Assembly: GCA_013388755.1 (NCBI GenBank)
Contig: JACAEQ010000012.1
Span: 22,562-86,561, forward strand
Length of the DNA: 64,000 bases
Source: Chloroflexota bacterium
GTDB lineage: Bacteria; Chloroflexota; Chloroflexia; Chloroflexales; Roseiflexaceae
Reading direction: 5' to 3'
Shown one piece after another: positions 1 through 7,750 of this stretch (positions are counted from its first letter, which is position 1; every line of letters begins with the position of its first letter). A program made the position numbers and the translations under genes. The notes beneath the pieces are model-generated. The model saw only the letters and a program-made list of their open reading frames with translations, was not told where the DNA came from and did not search any database.

Positions 1-1
1 C

Positions 2-106
2 CTTCAGGCCGGCATTACCTTTGCGCTCCAACGCCAGGGTCGCTCAGTGTCGGAGCGCGGCGACGTTCAGCACGATGCCGTGACATTCGCCGATCTGCGA
101 CGCTGA
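2..106 (+). CDS. C-terminal end of an unidentified protein (partial)
   Basis: An open frame enters from the left edge and stops at TGA 104-106. The last 34 codons prefer G or C in the third position, like real genes here. The residues (LQAGITFALQRQGR...FADLRR) match no family I recognise. The frame ends five bases before the stop codon of the convergent gene at 112-576, which is typical of two genes meeting tail to tail. It may be a chance open frame, because only the tail is visible. Confidence 0.4.
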   Translation, partial: LQAGITFALQRQGRSVSERGDVQHDAVTFADLRR

Positions 107-111
107 TGGAG

Positions 112-576
112 CTAGACTGACCGGAAGAGCGGGCGCGGATCGGCACTGATGGCTGGCCAGGGAATGGCCAGCAGTACCGCCAGCATGGCCAGACCGGCAA
201 ATACCGCGTAGCGCTGATATCGCTTCCCTTCGGGCATGCGCCTGGCCGTCACATGGCCAACATGCGCGAGCACAACGGCCACCACCATGAGGAGAATGTG
301 CTCGATTACCCAGAAACGTAACACCGATTCGCGCATAGCACCGCCGAAATCGGTAAACGCGCGCTGCACCGCCGGGCTGAAGACGCCGTACAGGAGCAAT
401 CCGAGGAGTAACTGAATATCCATCGCGATAGTGAAATACGAGCCTACGCGAGCAACGGTGGGATCCCACCTGCGCCGGCCCAGCCACCCGACCAGAGCGC
501 GCAGAACAATTAACACGCCAAGGATCACCACAGCCCAGCGCATATATGAATGCGCAAAAAGCAGAACGTTATACAC
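112..576 (-). CDS. Small four-helix integral membrane protein, unknown function
   Basis: The 154-residue protein has four hydrophobic stretches, at about residues 13-28, 48-66, 88-106 and 124-142. Histidines and arginines lie near the helix ends (AHSYMRW near the N terminus, EHILLM and LAHVGHV in the middle). This layout resembles small cytochrome b561-like or DoxX-like membrane proteins, but no heme-binding signature is certain. Start is GTG at 576 with a strong ribosome site, GGAGGAG, about seven bases upstream. It is transcribed alone from an almost perfect promoter about 200 bases upstream (781-809), which suggests high or tightly switched expression. Function unassigned. Confidence 0.75.
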   Translation of the reverse strand: MYNVLLFAHSYMRWAVVILGVLIVLRALVGWLGRRRWDPTVARVGSYFTIAMDIQLLLGLLLYGVFSPAVQRAFTDFGGAMRESVLRFWVIEHILLMVVAVVLAHVGHVTARRMPEGKRYQRYAVFAGLAMLAVLLAIPWPAISADPRPLFRSV

Positions 577-762
577 GGACCGTCTCCTCCAGAATCAATT
601 CACGTCAGCACGTGAGGCCTTATCCCGAAGCTGCCACTCCATTGCCGCTGCAGCTTCCCAGAGGTTCGCACATTGCTGCCACCCTGTCACAAGCATGACG
701 GCGTTCCATCTGCGCCAATCGCAAGGCCCGGCATGCGGTAGCGCGCAACCAGGAAAGGGTTT

Positions 763-809
763 CCTTACCGGTAGGTAAGGATTATAACTCGTTTGATGCG
801 CCGTGTCAA
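763..809 (-). promoter_or_regulatory. Near-consensus promoter with a palindromic operator at the start site
   Basis: Read on the minus strand: -35 TTGACA (complement of 804-809), a 17-bp spacer, and -10 TATAAT (complement of 781-786). An inverted repeat, CCTTACC-GGTA-GGTAAGG (763-780), lies exactly at the predicted transcription start. It drives the membrane protein gene ending at 112. The transcript would carry a leader of about 200 bases (577-775), in which I see no known RNA element. The rest of the gap up to 980 holds a sequence near 838-860 (GAGTTACGCGGT) that recurs near repeat elements elsewhere in the window. Confidence 0.75.
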
Positions 810-980
810 TTACAGCACGTGAGGAGCGCGAGCGACAGGTACGAGTTACGCGGTGGCACGTTTCTGAGTTTCGCCATAGCCTGCGATGGAGCAATCGATC
901 CCGCGACAGCGCCCCGGCCGGGGCGCCGCAACACACTGGCAAGACGCCCACGCTTCCAGGAGTGGTGTGACCGTCACGAA

Positions 981-989
981 TGGTATAAT
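981..989 (+). promoter_or_regulatory. Extended -10 promoter of rpe
   Basis: TGG-TATAAT: a perfect -10 box with the TGn extension, 35 bases before the rpe start codon. No good -35 is visible at the proper distance. Confidence 0.65.
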
Positions 990-1023
990 GGTGCTCAGAG
1001 TCGATCATTGTCCGGAGTCATCC

Positions 1024-1719
1024 GTGTCTGAATCTCGTACGAACGCTCGTCCTGTTCGCCTTGCGCCATCCATCCTGGCCGCTGATTTTACGCGCCTCGG
1101 CGAGCAAGTGCGTCAAGCCGCCGACGCAGGCGCCGACGCTCTGCACATTGATGTGATGGATGGCATGTTCGTACCGAATATCAGCATCGGCATACCGATC
1201 GTTGCTGCGCTCCGCCGCACCATTGACCTTCCGCTCGACTGCCACCTCATGATCGTTGATCCGGAGCGATATCTCGAGGCATTCGTCACTGCCGGTGCCA
1301 ACCATATCACGGTGCATGTCGAGGCATGCCGCCACCTGCATCGCACGGTGCAACAGATTCACGATCTCGGCGTCACTGCCGGCGTTGCGCTCAACCCTGC
1401 CACACCGCTCGCTGCGGTTGAAGAGATCCTGCCGGACCTTGACCTGGTGCTCCTCATGAGTGTGAACCCTGGATTCGGTGGCCAGACCTATATCTCAGGC
1501 AGCACTGCGAAGATCGCCCGGCTTCGCCGCATGCTGGAAGATCAGCATCTGCAGCGGATTGAACTCCAGGTGGATGGGGGTATCGATCGAGCCAATATTG
1601 CCGAGGTTGTGACCGCCGGCGCAACCAGTATCGTCGCCGGCACCGGTGTCTTCAACACACGGCCCGTCGCTGAAACAATGCGGGCATTGCGCCACGCCAT
1701 CCAGCGTGCACAACCATGA
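1024..1719 (+). CDS. rpe: Ribulose-phosphate 3-epimerase
   Basis: Interconverts D-ribulose 5-phosphate and D-xylulose 5-phosphate in the pentose phosphate or Calvin cycle; cytosolic TIM barrel. Family signatures are clear: LAPSILAADF at the N terminus, HIDVMDGMFVPNIS (metal-binding His and Asp), HLMI, the loop VLLMSVNPGFGGQ, and QVDGGI near the C terminus. The frame is open further upstream, but GTG at 1024 gives a 231-residue protein of normal family length and lies just after a strong -10 box. The next gene follows after 79 bases on the same strand. Confidence 0.95.
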   Translation: MSESRTNARPVRLAPSILAADFTRLGEQVRQAADAGADALHIDVMDGMFVPNISIGIPIVAALRRTIDLPLDCHLMIVDPERYLEAFVTAGANHITVHVEACRHLHRTVQQIHDLGVTAGVALNPATPLAAVEEILPDLDLVLLMSVNPGFGGQTYISGSTAKIARLRRMLEDQHLQRIELQVDGGIDRANIAEVVTAGATSIVAGTGVFNTRPVAETMRALRHAIQRAQP

Positions 1720-1798
1720 CATGAGGGCACCGCGCATGTTAGCGACAGCATCACGTGTGACAATAACGAGAGAGAATCCGTGAGATGAACAGATTGCG

Positions 1799-2572
1799 AT
1801 GCGACTGAACACCACCCTGGCGTGCGTTCATCATGATCCTGAGGGGCGCCTGCGTGCCCAGGCAGAGCGTGCGTTGCCGGTGTTGTGGCGCACCTTTGCC
1901 ACTATCGTTGTGCGTGTGACCGATGTGACGCCAGAGGCTGCGCTGGCACCGCTGCGCCAGGCAGGCGCGCTGATCAGTCGCGCTCCTTCGGAGGGGCATC
2001 TCCACCTCGGCCGGGCTCGCCGCGAGGCGCTACGCCTCGGCGCCGACGCAGGCGCAAGCCATGTCCTGTTCTGTGATTTCGATCGCATACTGCACTGGGC
2101 CGAGTTTCATCCAGCGGAACTGGTTTCTGTTGCCGGCCTGATTGCCGCCTACGATTTCACCATCCTCGGGCGCACTGCACGCGCCTTTGACAGCCATCCG
2201 CGCGCGCAGCGCGACACCGAGGCAATCGTCAATCGGGTCTTCGCCCGGGTCAGCGGGCAGCACTGGGATGTGACCGCCGCCGCGCGCGGTGCCTCGGTCC
2301 GCGCCGCCAGAGCCATCCTCGCCGGCTGCCCTGACGAAACCATCGGTACCGATGTCTCGTGGCCACTCTTCCTGCAACGCACCGGCGGCTTCGCGCTCGG
2401 CGCCATTGATACCGAGGGTCTGGAATACGAGACCGCTGACCGCTTTCCTGCTGAAGTCGCCGCGGCCGGCGGGCTGGCCGCCTGGATGGAGCGCATAGAT
2501 GCCGATCCGCGCGAATGGGCACTACGGCTTGAGATTGCACGGCTCGAGGTGGAAGCGATGATGGATAGATGA
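1799..2572 (+). CDS. Uncharacterised protein, possible GT-A-like fold
   Basis: A 257-residue soluble protein with no signal peptide or membrane segment. The first third looks like an alpha/beta nucleotide-sugar-transferase fold: a beta strand (TTLACVHHD), a region rich in R/H (HLHLGRARREAL), then VLFCDFDRILHW, where the D-x-D could be the metal site of GT-A enzymes. The C terminus is helical. I do not recognise a named family, so the glycosyltransferase link rests on weak pattern likeness. It follows rpe by 79 bases and precedes proS, so it may be co-transcribed with rpe. Confidence 0.75.
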   Translation: MRLNTTLACVHHDPEGRLRAQAERALPVLWRTFATIVVRVTDVTPEAALAPLRQAGALISRAPSEGHLHLGRARREALRLGADAGASHVLFCDFDRILHWAEFHPAELVSVAGLIAAYDFTILGRTARAFDSHPRAQRDTEAIVNRVFARVSGQHWDVTAAARGASVRAARAILAGCPDETIGTDVSWPLFLQRTGGFALGAIDTEGLEYETADRFPAEVAAAGGLAAWMERIDADPREWALRLEIARLEVEAMMDR

Positions 2573-2578
2573 AGCCTA

Positions 2579-2587
2579 TGGTACAAT
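2579..2587 (+). promoter_or_regulatory. Extended -10 promoter of proS
   Basis: TGG-TACAAT, just after the stop codon of the preceding gene. It leaves a leader of about 125 bases before the proS start, in which I found no T-box consensus. Confidence 0.55.
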
Positions 2588-2717
2588 AGCAGTTCTGCGG
2601 GGCGTTTTGCGTTCGCTGCTCCGAAATCGCGCCACGCCATTCATATGCGCCAGATCCGTCGCTGCTGATGGCGTTGATTGTGCCAGCTCATCTGCAACCA
2701 AGAAAGGTTCGACCGAC

Positions 2718-4160
2718 GTGCCCAAGGATGGAATTACTCCCCGTGCACACGATTACTCCCAGTGGTACCTTGACATTGTGCAGCAGGCCGACCTGGCCGA
2801 CTATGCCGAGGTGGTCAAAGGGTGCATTGTGTTTAAGCCGACCGGCTATGCCATCTGGGAGGCGATTCAGCGCGGGCTTGATGAGCGGATCAAGGCGACC
2901 GGCCATGTAAACGCCTACTTCCCATTGCTCATTCCCAAGAGCTTTCTGATGAAGGAAGCCGAGCATGTCGAAGGGTTTGCGCCTGAGGTTGCAGAAGTAA
3001 CGCGCGCCAGTGGTGAAGAGCTTGCTGAACCATACGTTATTCGCCCGACATCGGAGACGATTATCGGCTATTTCTACTCAAAATGGGTGCGGAGCTATCG
3101 CGACCTGCCCTTGCTGATCAACCAGTGGGCCAATGTGATGCGCTGGGAAATGCGTACCCGCCCGTTCCTGCGCACCGCCGAGTTCCTCTGGCAGGAGGGC
3201 CATACCGTCCACGCCTCCGAAGAAGACGCCGAACGCGAGACGTTGATGATCCTCCACGACGTCTATGCCGACTTCGTCGAGAAGGATATGGCCGTTCCGG
3301 TGATCAAGGGGCTGAAGAGCGAAAAAGAGAAGTTCCCTGGCGCGCTCCGCTCGTATTGCATCGAGGCCATGATGCAGGATGGCCGTGCGCTGCAGGCCGG
3401 TACATCGCATAACCTGGGGCAGAACTTTGCCAGAGCATTTGACATCACCTATACCGACCAGAATAATACCATTCAGCTCGCCTGGACGACGAGCTGGGGC
3501 GTCAGTACCCGCCTGATCGGCGCGCTGATCATGTCACACTCGGATGACGAGGGCCTGGTCGTACCGCCGCGCCTCGCGCCAACGCAGGTGGTCGTCGTCC
3601 CGATCTATAAGAACGACACCGAGCGTAGCGCCGTCCTGGCGGCGATCCAGCAGATCACGGCGGATTGGAAGGGCCGGCTGCGCTTCAAAATTGATGACCG
3701 CGATAATCTGACGCCAGGGTTCAAGTTCAATGAGTGGGAATTGAAAGGTGTACCGATACGCCTGGAGGTTGGCCCGAAAGATGTGGCGAATAGAAGTGTC
3801 GCGATTGCGCGCCGCGATCAGCCGGGGCGTGAGGGGAAAGTGATCGCGCCGCAAGCCGGCCTCACGGAACGGCTGACGGCACTCCTTGATGCCATCCAGC
3901 AGACGCTGTACGATCGTGCACTCGCCTTCCGCAACGCACGCACGGCTGATGTGACAACCTACGACGATCTGAAGCAGCAGGTGGAACGCGGCTTTGCACG
4001 GTGCTACTGGGCCGGCAGCACCGAGGATGAAAAACGCATCCAGGACGAAACGCGCGCAACGATCCGCTGCATCCCGCTTGAGCAACCGCAGCAATCCGGA
4101 CGTTGCGTCTACACCGGCAAGGAGACTACCCGGCAGGTCATCTTCGCGCGCGCCTATTGA
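2718..4160 (+). CDS. proS: Prolyl-tRNA synthetase, archaeal/eukaryotic (short) type
   Basis: Charges tRNA-Pro. The class II core shows motif 2 (RWEMRTRPFLRTAEFLWQEG) and motif 3 near GVSTRLIGALIMSH; the anticodon-binding domain follows (LAPTQVVVVPIY). The C-terminal zinc-type extension ends in ARAY, as in the archaeal/eukaryotic form. The bacterial insertion (INS) editing domain is absent, which matches the 480-residue length from GTG 2718. A longer open frame runs upstream, but family alignment favours PKDGITPRAHDYSQWY as the N terminus, and AAAGG sits 11 bases before it. Because this form lacks its own editing domain for Ala-tRNA-Pro, the free-standing deacylase at 28872-29363 may serve it. 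Confidence 0.95.
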   Translation: MPKDGITPRAHDYSQWYLDIVQQADLADYAEVVKGCIVFKPTGYAIWEAIQRGLDERIKATGHVNAYFPLLIPKSFLMKEAEHVEGFAPEVAEVTRASGEELAEPYVIRPTSETIIGYFYSKWVRSYRDLPLLINQWANVMRWEMRTRPFLRTAEFLWQEGHTVHASEEDAERETLMILHDVYADFVEKDMAVPVIKGLKSEKEKFPGALRSYCIEAMMQDGRALQAGTSHNLGQNFARAFDITYTDQNNTIQLAWTTSWGVSTRLIGALIMSHSDDEGLVVPPRLAPTQVVVVPIYKNDTERSAVLAAIQQITADWKGRLRFKIDDRDNLTPGFKFNEWELKGVPIRLEVGPKDVANRSVAIARRDQPGREGKVIAPQAGLTERLTALLDAIQQTLYDRALAFRNARTADVTTYDDLKQQVERGFARCYWAGSTEDEKRIQDETRATIRCIPLEQPQQSGRCVYTGKETTRQVIFARAY

Positions 4161-4182
4161 ACCACGCGGTATCGTGCCTTAC

Positions 4183-4245
4183 GTGCCTATCCGAACAACG
4201 GATGGCTGAATGTCAGTGCGCCCGAAGCGAAGCAATCGCTGTAGC
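4183..4245 (+). repeat. R1 repeat, left half only
   Basis: GTGCCTATCCGAACAACGG begins 22 bases after the proS stop and continues into CAGTGCGC...GAAGCGAAGCAATCG, matching the left half of the full copies at 14654 and 51505. The right half is missing. The remaining part of the gap 4246-4413 is GC-rich and holds no gene I can support. Confidence 0.6.
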
Positions 4246-4413
4246 AAACGCCGCGATGGCTTATGAAGATGAACAATGAACACCGGCATATCCTCGCCGG
4301 CAATTGAAACCGCGTCTGGAGGCGCTGCGCGCCGGGCGTTGGCCTGCGCCGACGCTTCCCCACCCGCGAAGGCGGGTGGCTGGCCGAAGGTTCAGAGGGC
4401 CGACTTCAGTCGC

Positions 4414-4549
4414 CGGCGCACAGCGCATAAGCCGCTAAGCACCGCACGGCCTCCCTCCCAACCTCCTCCCACCCGGAGGCAACGCCGGGCTTCCTCCCCT
4501 GGCGGGGTAGGGCTGGGGTGGGGGCAACGGGCTTACGTGAAAAGTATTG
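4414..4549. repeat. R2 miniature inverted-repeat element, degenerate copy
   Basis: 136 bp, the same length as the clean copy at 53101-53236. The right end, ACGTGAAAAGTATTG, is well kept; the left end has decayed, but CATAAG and GCACCGCAC align with the clean copy. The core is the same C-rich then G-rich hairpin (CTCCTCCC ... GGGGTAGGGCTGGGGTGGGGG). No gene overlaps it. Confidence 0.65.
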
Positions 4550-4572
4550 GCCCTCAGGCCAGCAGCCAGGTA

Positions 4573-5199
4573 TCAGGCGTTCAATGGTATTTCAGTCAGC
4601 ACCCGCAGCGCAGCCCGTACCCCGCTATACATGGTCTCCAGCGCCATTGTCGGTCGCGGGCGATGGTCGCCGTTAGCCTGCGCCGGCAATGATGGCAGGT
4701 GGATAAACACGCAGCGTGTCGCAAGATTGTGCAGCGAACAGACGTGCAGCGCCGTATAGTAGACCATGTTGCACAGATAGGCGCCCGCCGACAGAGAAAG
4801 CTCGGCGGGGACATCGGCGGCGCGTGCCGCCTGAACGATATCGCTCACCGGCGCAGTGGCGAAATAAGCGGCCGGCCCGCCGGGAACAATGGGTTCATCG
4901 ATCCGCTGCACGCCCGCATTGTCGGGGATCGTAAAATCGCATAGATTGACCGCAACGCGTTCAACCGCCAGCGCGGCATAGCCATCCGCCTGGCCCAGCA
5001 TCATGCACGCATCGGGCCGCAGATCGAGCAATGACTCGCTCAACAGGCGTGGTGCGGCCAGGGCGTCAACAGGGAGGATCGCCGTCACTATCTCGAGGGC
5101 ATCACTGCCGTCAATCGCGAAGCGACGCACGACCTCCGCCGATGGATTGATCGAGGCGCCGCCAAACGGCTCAAAACCGGTCAATAACAGGGTTGGCAT
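4573..5199 (-). CDS. pcp: Pyroglutamyl-peptidase I (pyrrolidone-carboxylate peptidase)
   Basis: Removes N-terminal pyroglutamate from peptides; cytosolic C15 cysteine peptidase. The family N terminus LLTGFEPFGGASINPS is exact. The catalytic Glu lies in the VERVAVNLCDF segment, the catalytic Cys in SAGAYLCNMVYY and the His in FIHLPSLP, so the Glu-Cys-His triad is complete. At 208 residues it has normal length. It is convergent with proS, from which it is separated by repeat debris, and divergent from dsbB (about 84 bases apart), so the two may share a promoter region. Confidence 0.93.
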   Translation of the reverse strand: MPTLLLTGFEPFGGASINPSAEVVRRFAIDGSDALEIVTAILPVDALAAPRLLSESLLDLRPDACMMLGQADGYAALAVERVAVNLCDFTIPDNAGVQRIDEPIVPGGPAAYFATAPVSDIVQAARAADVPAELSLSAGAYLCNMVYYTALHVCSLHNLATRCVFIHLPSLPAQANGDHRPRPTMALETMYSGVRAALRVLTEIPLNA

Positions 5200-5283
5200 A
5201 CCGATCCTTAGCAGCCTGCGATAAACAGTCGTAGAGCGACAGTATACAGCATAAAAAGCTTCAGCCTGACGAGGAACCGCCTT

Positions 5284-5895
5284 ATGGATACTCAGGATAT
5301 CAAGCCGGCCATCGTCACCGGCAACCTAACCGATGAAGACAACAACCTGGCCAGCGAGTTGAGCGAAGATCGCATAACCGCATTTCTGGGCCGCTATGGT
5401 CGTCATCTTGCATTGTTACAGGCGTGCGTCGCAATGAGCGGCAGCCTGTTCATGAGCGAAGCGCTCGGCTGGCCGCCATGCGTCCTCTGCTGGTACCAGC
5501 GCATCTTGATGTACCCGCTCACGCTCCTCATCCTCGTTGGCATTCTGCGGCGCGATCGCGGGTTGCATCTCTATGTGCTGCCGTTGTCGCTCGCGGGTGC
5601 GTGCGTCTCGCTCTATCACTACTTGCTCGTCAAAACCGACTGGCTCCCCCCCCCACCGTGCCGCGACGGCATTCCATGCACCGTTGACTACCTGGACATC
5701 TTCGGTTTTATCAATGTGCCATTCATGGCGCTGACCGCGTTTCTGGTGATCAGCTTCTTGGCAGGTGCCACAGCGATCGGCGGGGCGACGGAGAACGAGC
5801 AATCTCCGTCACTCCGCGATAGCCAGGCGATTGCCGCTTACGCAATCATCGCAGTCGTCGTGGCTGCCTTCATCGGCTGGGGCATGGTCATCTGA
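5284..5895 (+). CDS. dsbB: Disulfide bond formation protein, DsbB/BdbC family
   Basis: Membrane quinone reductase that re-oxidises a thioredoxin-like disulfide donor outside the cytoplasmic membrane. It carries both redox cysteine pairs: CVLC after the first membrane helix (WPPCVLCWYQR) and the periplasmic-loop pair CRDGIPC. There are about five hydrophobic helices, at residues 42-58, 73-88, 98-116, 142-163 and 181-201. The first 40 residues are an acidic cytosolic extension longer than in most family members. No DsbA-like partner lies nearby. At 203 residues it is slightly long for the family. Confidence 0.9.
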   Translation: MDTQDIKPAIVTGNLTDEDNNLASELSEDRITAFLGRYGRHLALLQACVAMSGSLFMSEALGWPPCVLCWYQRILMYPLTLLILVGILRRDRGLHLYVLPLSLAGACVSLYHYLLVKTDWLPPPPCRDGIPCTVDYLDIFGFINVPFMALTAFLVISFLAGATAIGGATENEQSPSLRDSQAIAAYAIIAVVVAAFIGWGMVI

Positions 5896-6087
5896 CGTGA
5901 AAAACCGATAGCCGATAGCGTAAGACCCCTGTGCCGTTGTCATCCACAGTCTGGTGCGTACACACCTGATGGATGGCGTCGTTGCGGCCTGGCGCAAGCC
6001 ATTTCCGGACCTGTTTGCAGGGTATTGCATCTCCAGCGGCGCGCAGCAACGGTGATCCGCGGATGCGCCACCGTTCCTGCACGCCGC

Positions 6088-6104
6088 GCGCCCCATCGGG
6101 GCGC
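6088..6104 (+). terminator. GC-rich hairpin downstream of dsbB
   Basis: GCGCCCC-ATC-GGGGCGC, a 7-bp stem with a 3-base loop, about 190 bases after dsbB. No long T run follows, so termination is only likely. The rest of the gap 5896-6173 shows no gene. Confidence 0.4.
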
Positions 6105-6173
6105 AAGGTTGTTGTACGTTGCTATCGTGAAGCTTTCCAGCGGAGCCAGCAGTCTACGAACGTCCGTGGAGCT

Positions 6174-6197
6174 ATCCTGGCGGCGCGCCGCCAGGAT
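6174..6197 (-). terminator. 24-bp perfect palindrome at the 3' end of the M42 peptidase gene
   Basis: ATCCTGGCGGCG-CGCCGCCAGGAT is fully self-complementary and touches the stop codon of the minus-strand gene. It would fold into a very stable hairpin in that transcript. No T run follows, so it may act in 3'-end stability or as a protein site. Confidence 0.5.
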
Positions 6198-7267
6198 CAT
6201 GCCTTCAGCGCCTGCACGGTCTCGGCATCCAGTCGCCTGATCACTGCAACCAGCAGTCGTACTGCCTGTTCGAAATCGTCGCGGTGCATGATCGAGGCAT
6301 GGGTATGAATATAGCGCACCGGAACGCCAATCACCAGTGACGGGACGCCGGCGCCAAACAGGTGCATCCGCCCGGCATCGGTACCGCCTCCGGCAATATG
6401 GTCTGTCTGAACCGGGATCTGCTCCTCTGCAGCAGTATCCAGCACCAGGTCGCGCAGGCCCACATGCGGGATCATGCTCCCATCATAGATCAGCACCACC
6501 GGACCGTGCGCCAGTTTCCCCTGCGCCTCATCAGGCGTAATCCCCGGCGTATCGCCAGCAACGCCTGTATCGAGCGCAAAACCAATATCAGGCGCAATTG
6601 CGTAGGTCGTCGTTTGCGCTCCGCGCAACCCGACCTCCTCCTGAACATTCCCAACAGCATACACTTCGTTCGGATGGCTCTCCTGATGCAGCCGGCGCAC
6701 AACCTCGATAGCCGCCGCACAGCCAAAGCGATTGTCCCATGCCTTGGCCAGCAACAGCTTCTCGTTCTTCATCACGGTAAACGGGCACACCGGCACAACC
6801 GGATCGCCCGGGCGCACGCCAAACGACTCGGCTTCAGCTCGCGATCCGGCGCCAATGTCAATGAACATATTCTTTTTCTCATACACCCTGGTACGTTCAT
6901 CTTGCGCCAGAACATGGGGTGGCTTGGAGCCGATCACGCCAATCACCGGCCCCTGGCGCGTCCAGATCTCGACTCGCTGGGCCAGCATCACCTGCTCCCA
7001 CCAGCCGCCAAGAGTCTGGAACTTCAGAAACCCTTCATCGGTAATACGCGTCACCATAAAGCCAATCTCGTCGAGATGCCCGGCAAGCGCGATCTTTGGC
7101 CCACCCACGCGCCCGACCTTGCGCCCGATAATTGACCCGAGATTGTCGGTGGAAACGTCGGCGATCGGCTCCAGATAGCGCCGCATAACGCGCCGAACCG
7201 GTTCTTCCTGACCAGGTACACCCGGAGCATCGGTCAGTTCTTTCAGCATCAGTAGCAGATCATCCAC
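6197..7267 (-). CDS. M42 family glutamyl aminopeptidase (deblocking aminopeptidase)
   Basis: Cytosolic dinuclear metal aminopeptidase of the PepA/FrvX/TET group. Metal ligands and catalytic residues are visible: His in [11 protein letters not shown], Asp in KAWDNRFG, the catalytic Glu pair in [10 protein letters not shown], Asp in [10 protein letters not shown], and the final His in [11 protein letters not shown] chose GTG 7267, giving 356 residues, because AAAGAGG lies about six bases upstream and the family N terminus ([18 protein letters not shown]) begins here. The longer frame upstream runs into the tRNA-Pro gene and cannot be coding. It lies 114 bases downstream of two tRNA genes and may be read from their promoter. 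Confidence 0.93.
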   Translation of the reverse strand: MDDLLLMLKELTDAPGVPGQEEPVRRVMRRYLEPIADVSTDNLGSIIGRKVGRVGGPKIALAGHLDEIGFMVTRITDEGFLKFQTLGGWWEQVMLAQRVEIWTRQGPVIGVIGSKPPHVLAQDERTRVYEKKNMFIDIGAGSRAEAESFGVRPGDPVVPVCPFTVMKNEKLLLAKAWDNRFGCAAAIEVVRRLHQESHPNEVYAVGNVQEEVGLRGAQTTTYAIAPDIGFALDTGVAGDTPGITPDEAQGKLAHGPVVLIYDGSMIPHVGLRDLVLDTAAEEQIPVQTDHIAGGGTDAGRMHLFGAGVPSLVIGVPVRYIHTHASIMHRDDFEQAVRLLVAVIRRLDAETVQALKA

Positions 7268-7381
7268 ATGGTCCTCTTTCTGCATCATGCAATAGTAGAC
7301 ACCTATGACACCTCCCGCAGCAGTGTGTACAAAAAACCAGACTACCGCCAGTTGTTGACCGGCGGTAGTCTGCTGTGTGAC

Positions 7382-7458
7382 TGGTCGGGGCGAGTGGATT
7401 TGAACCACCGACCTCAGCGACCCGAACGCTGCGCTCTACCAGGCTGAGCCACGCCCCG
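7382..7458 (-). tRNA. tRNA-Pro (anticodon CGG)
   Basis: Reverse complement folds into a cloverleaf: acceptor CGGGGCG/CGCCCCG, D arm GCTCAGCC, anticodon loop TTCGGGT between pairing arms, and TPsiC arm GGTTCAAATCC. The CCA end is encoded. The CGG anticodon reads the CCG proline codon. It lies 21 bases downstream of tRNA-Leu on the same strand. Confidence 0.95.
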
Positions 7459-7479
7459 ACAGCATGCTCCTGAGCGGAA

Positions 7480-7565
7480 TGGTGCCGAAGGTGGGAGTCG
7501 AACCCACACGGAGTCACCTCCAACGGTTTTTGAGACCGTCGCGTCTGCCATTCCGCCACTTCGGC
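7480..7565 (-). tRNA. tRNA-Leu (anticodon CAA)
   Basis: Acceptor GCCGAAG/CTTCGGC, anticodon loop CTCAAAA between ACGGT and ACCGT, a long variable arm typical of class II tRNA (TTGGAGGTGACTCCGTG), GGTTCGACTCC in the T arm and an encoded CCA. At 86 bases it has the usual tRNA-Leu length. Confidence 0.95.
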
Positions 7566-7577
7566 GCTCTACGTGGC

Positions 7578-7606
7578 AGTATAGCGCAAGCCACACAGAC
7601 TGTCAA
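7578..7606 (-). promoter_or_regulatory. Promoter of the tRNA-Leu/tRNA-Pro unit
   Basis: On the minus strand: TTGACA, a 17-bp spacer, TATACT. The predicted start is a few bases before the tRNA-Leu 5' end, as expected for a stable-RNA promoter. Confidence 0.8.
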
Positions 7607-7637
7607 ACAGAAGGAACGCGAACCACATCGTTCATGC

Positions 7638-7666
7638 TTGCATATATTGAACACATGTGCTATACT
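7638..7666 (+). promoter_or_regulatory. Promoter of the gene at 7751
   Basis: TTGCAT (7638-7643), a 17-bp spacer, TATACT (7661-7666), with TGC directly before the -10. It is divergent from the tRNA promoter at 7578-7606. Confidence 0.7.
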
Positions 7667-7750
7667 GATGGCGGGCATGAGATGGTTCGGCGAATACGAG
7701 AAACAGCCTTTGCGCGCAGCGCCCACGGCGGCAAGGCAGGAGGTACGAGC

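Noticed and set aside
7268..7408. N-terminal extension of the M42 peptidase
   Set aside because: It would read through the tRNA-Pro gene; a ribosome site just before 7267 marks the real start.
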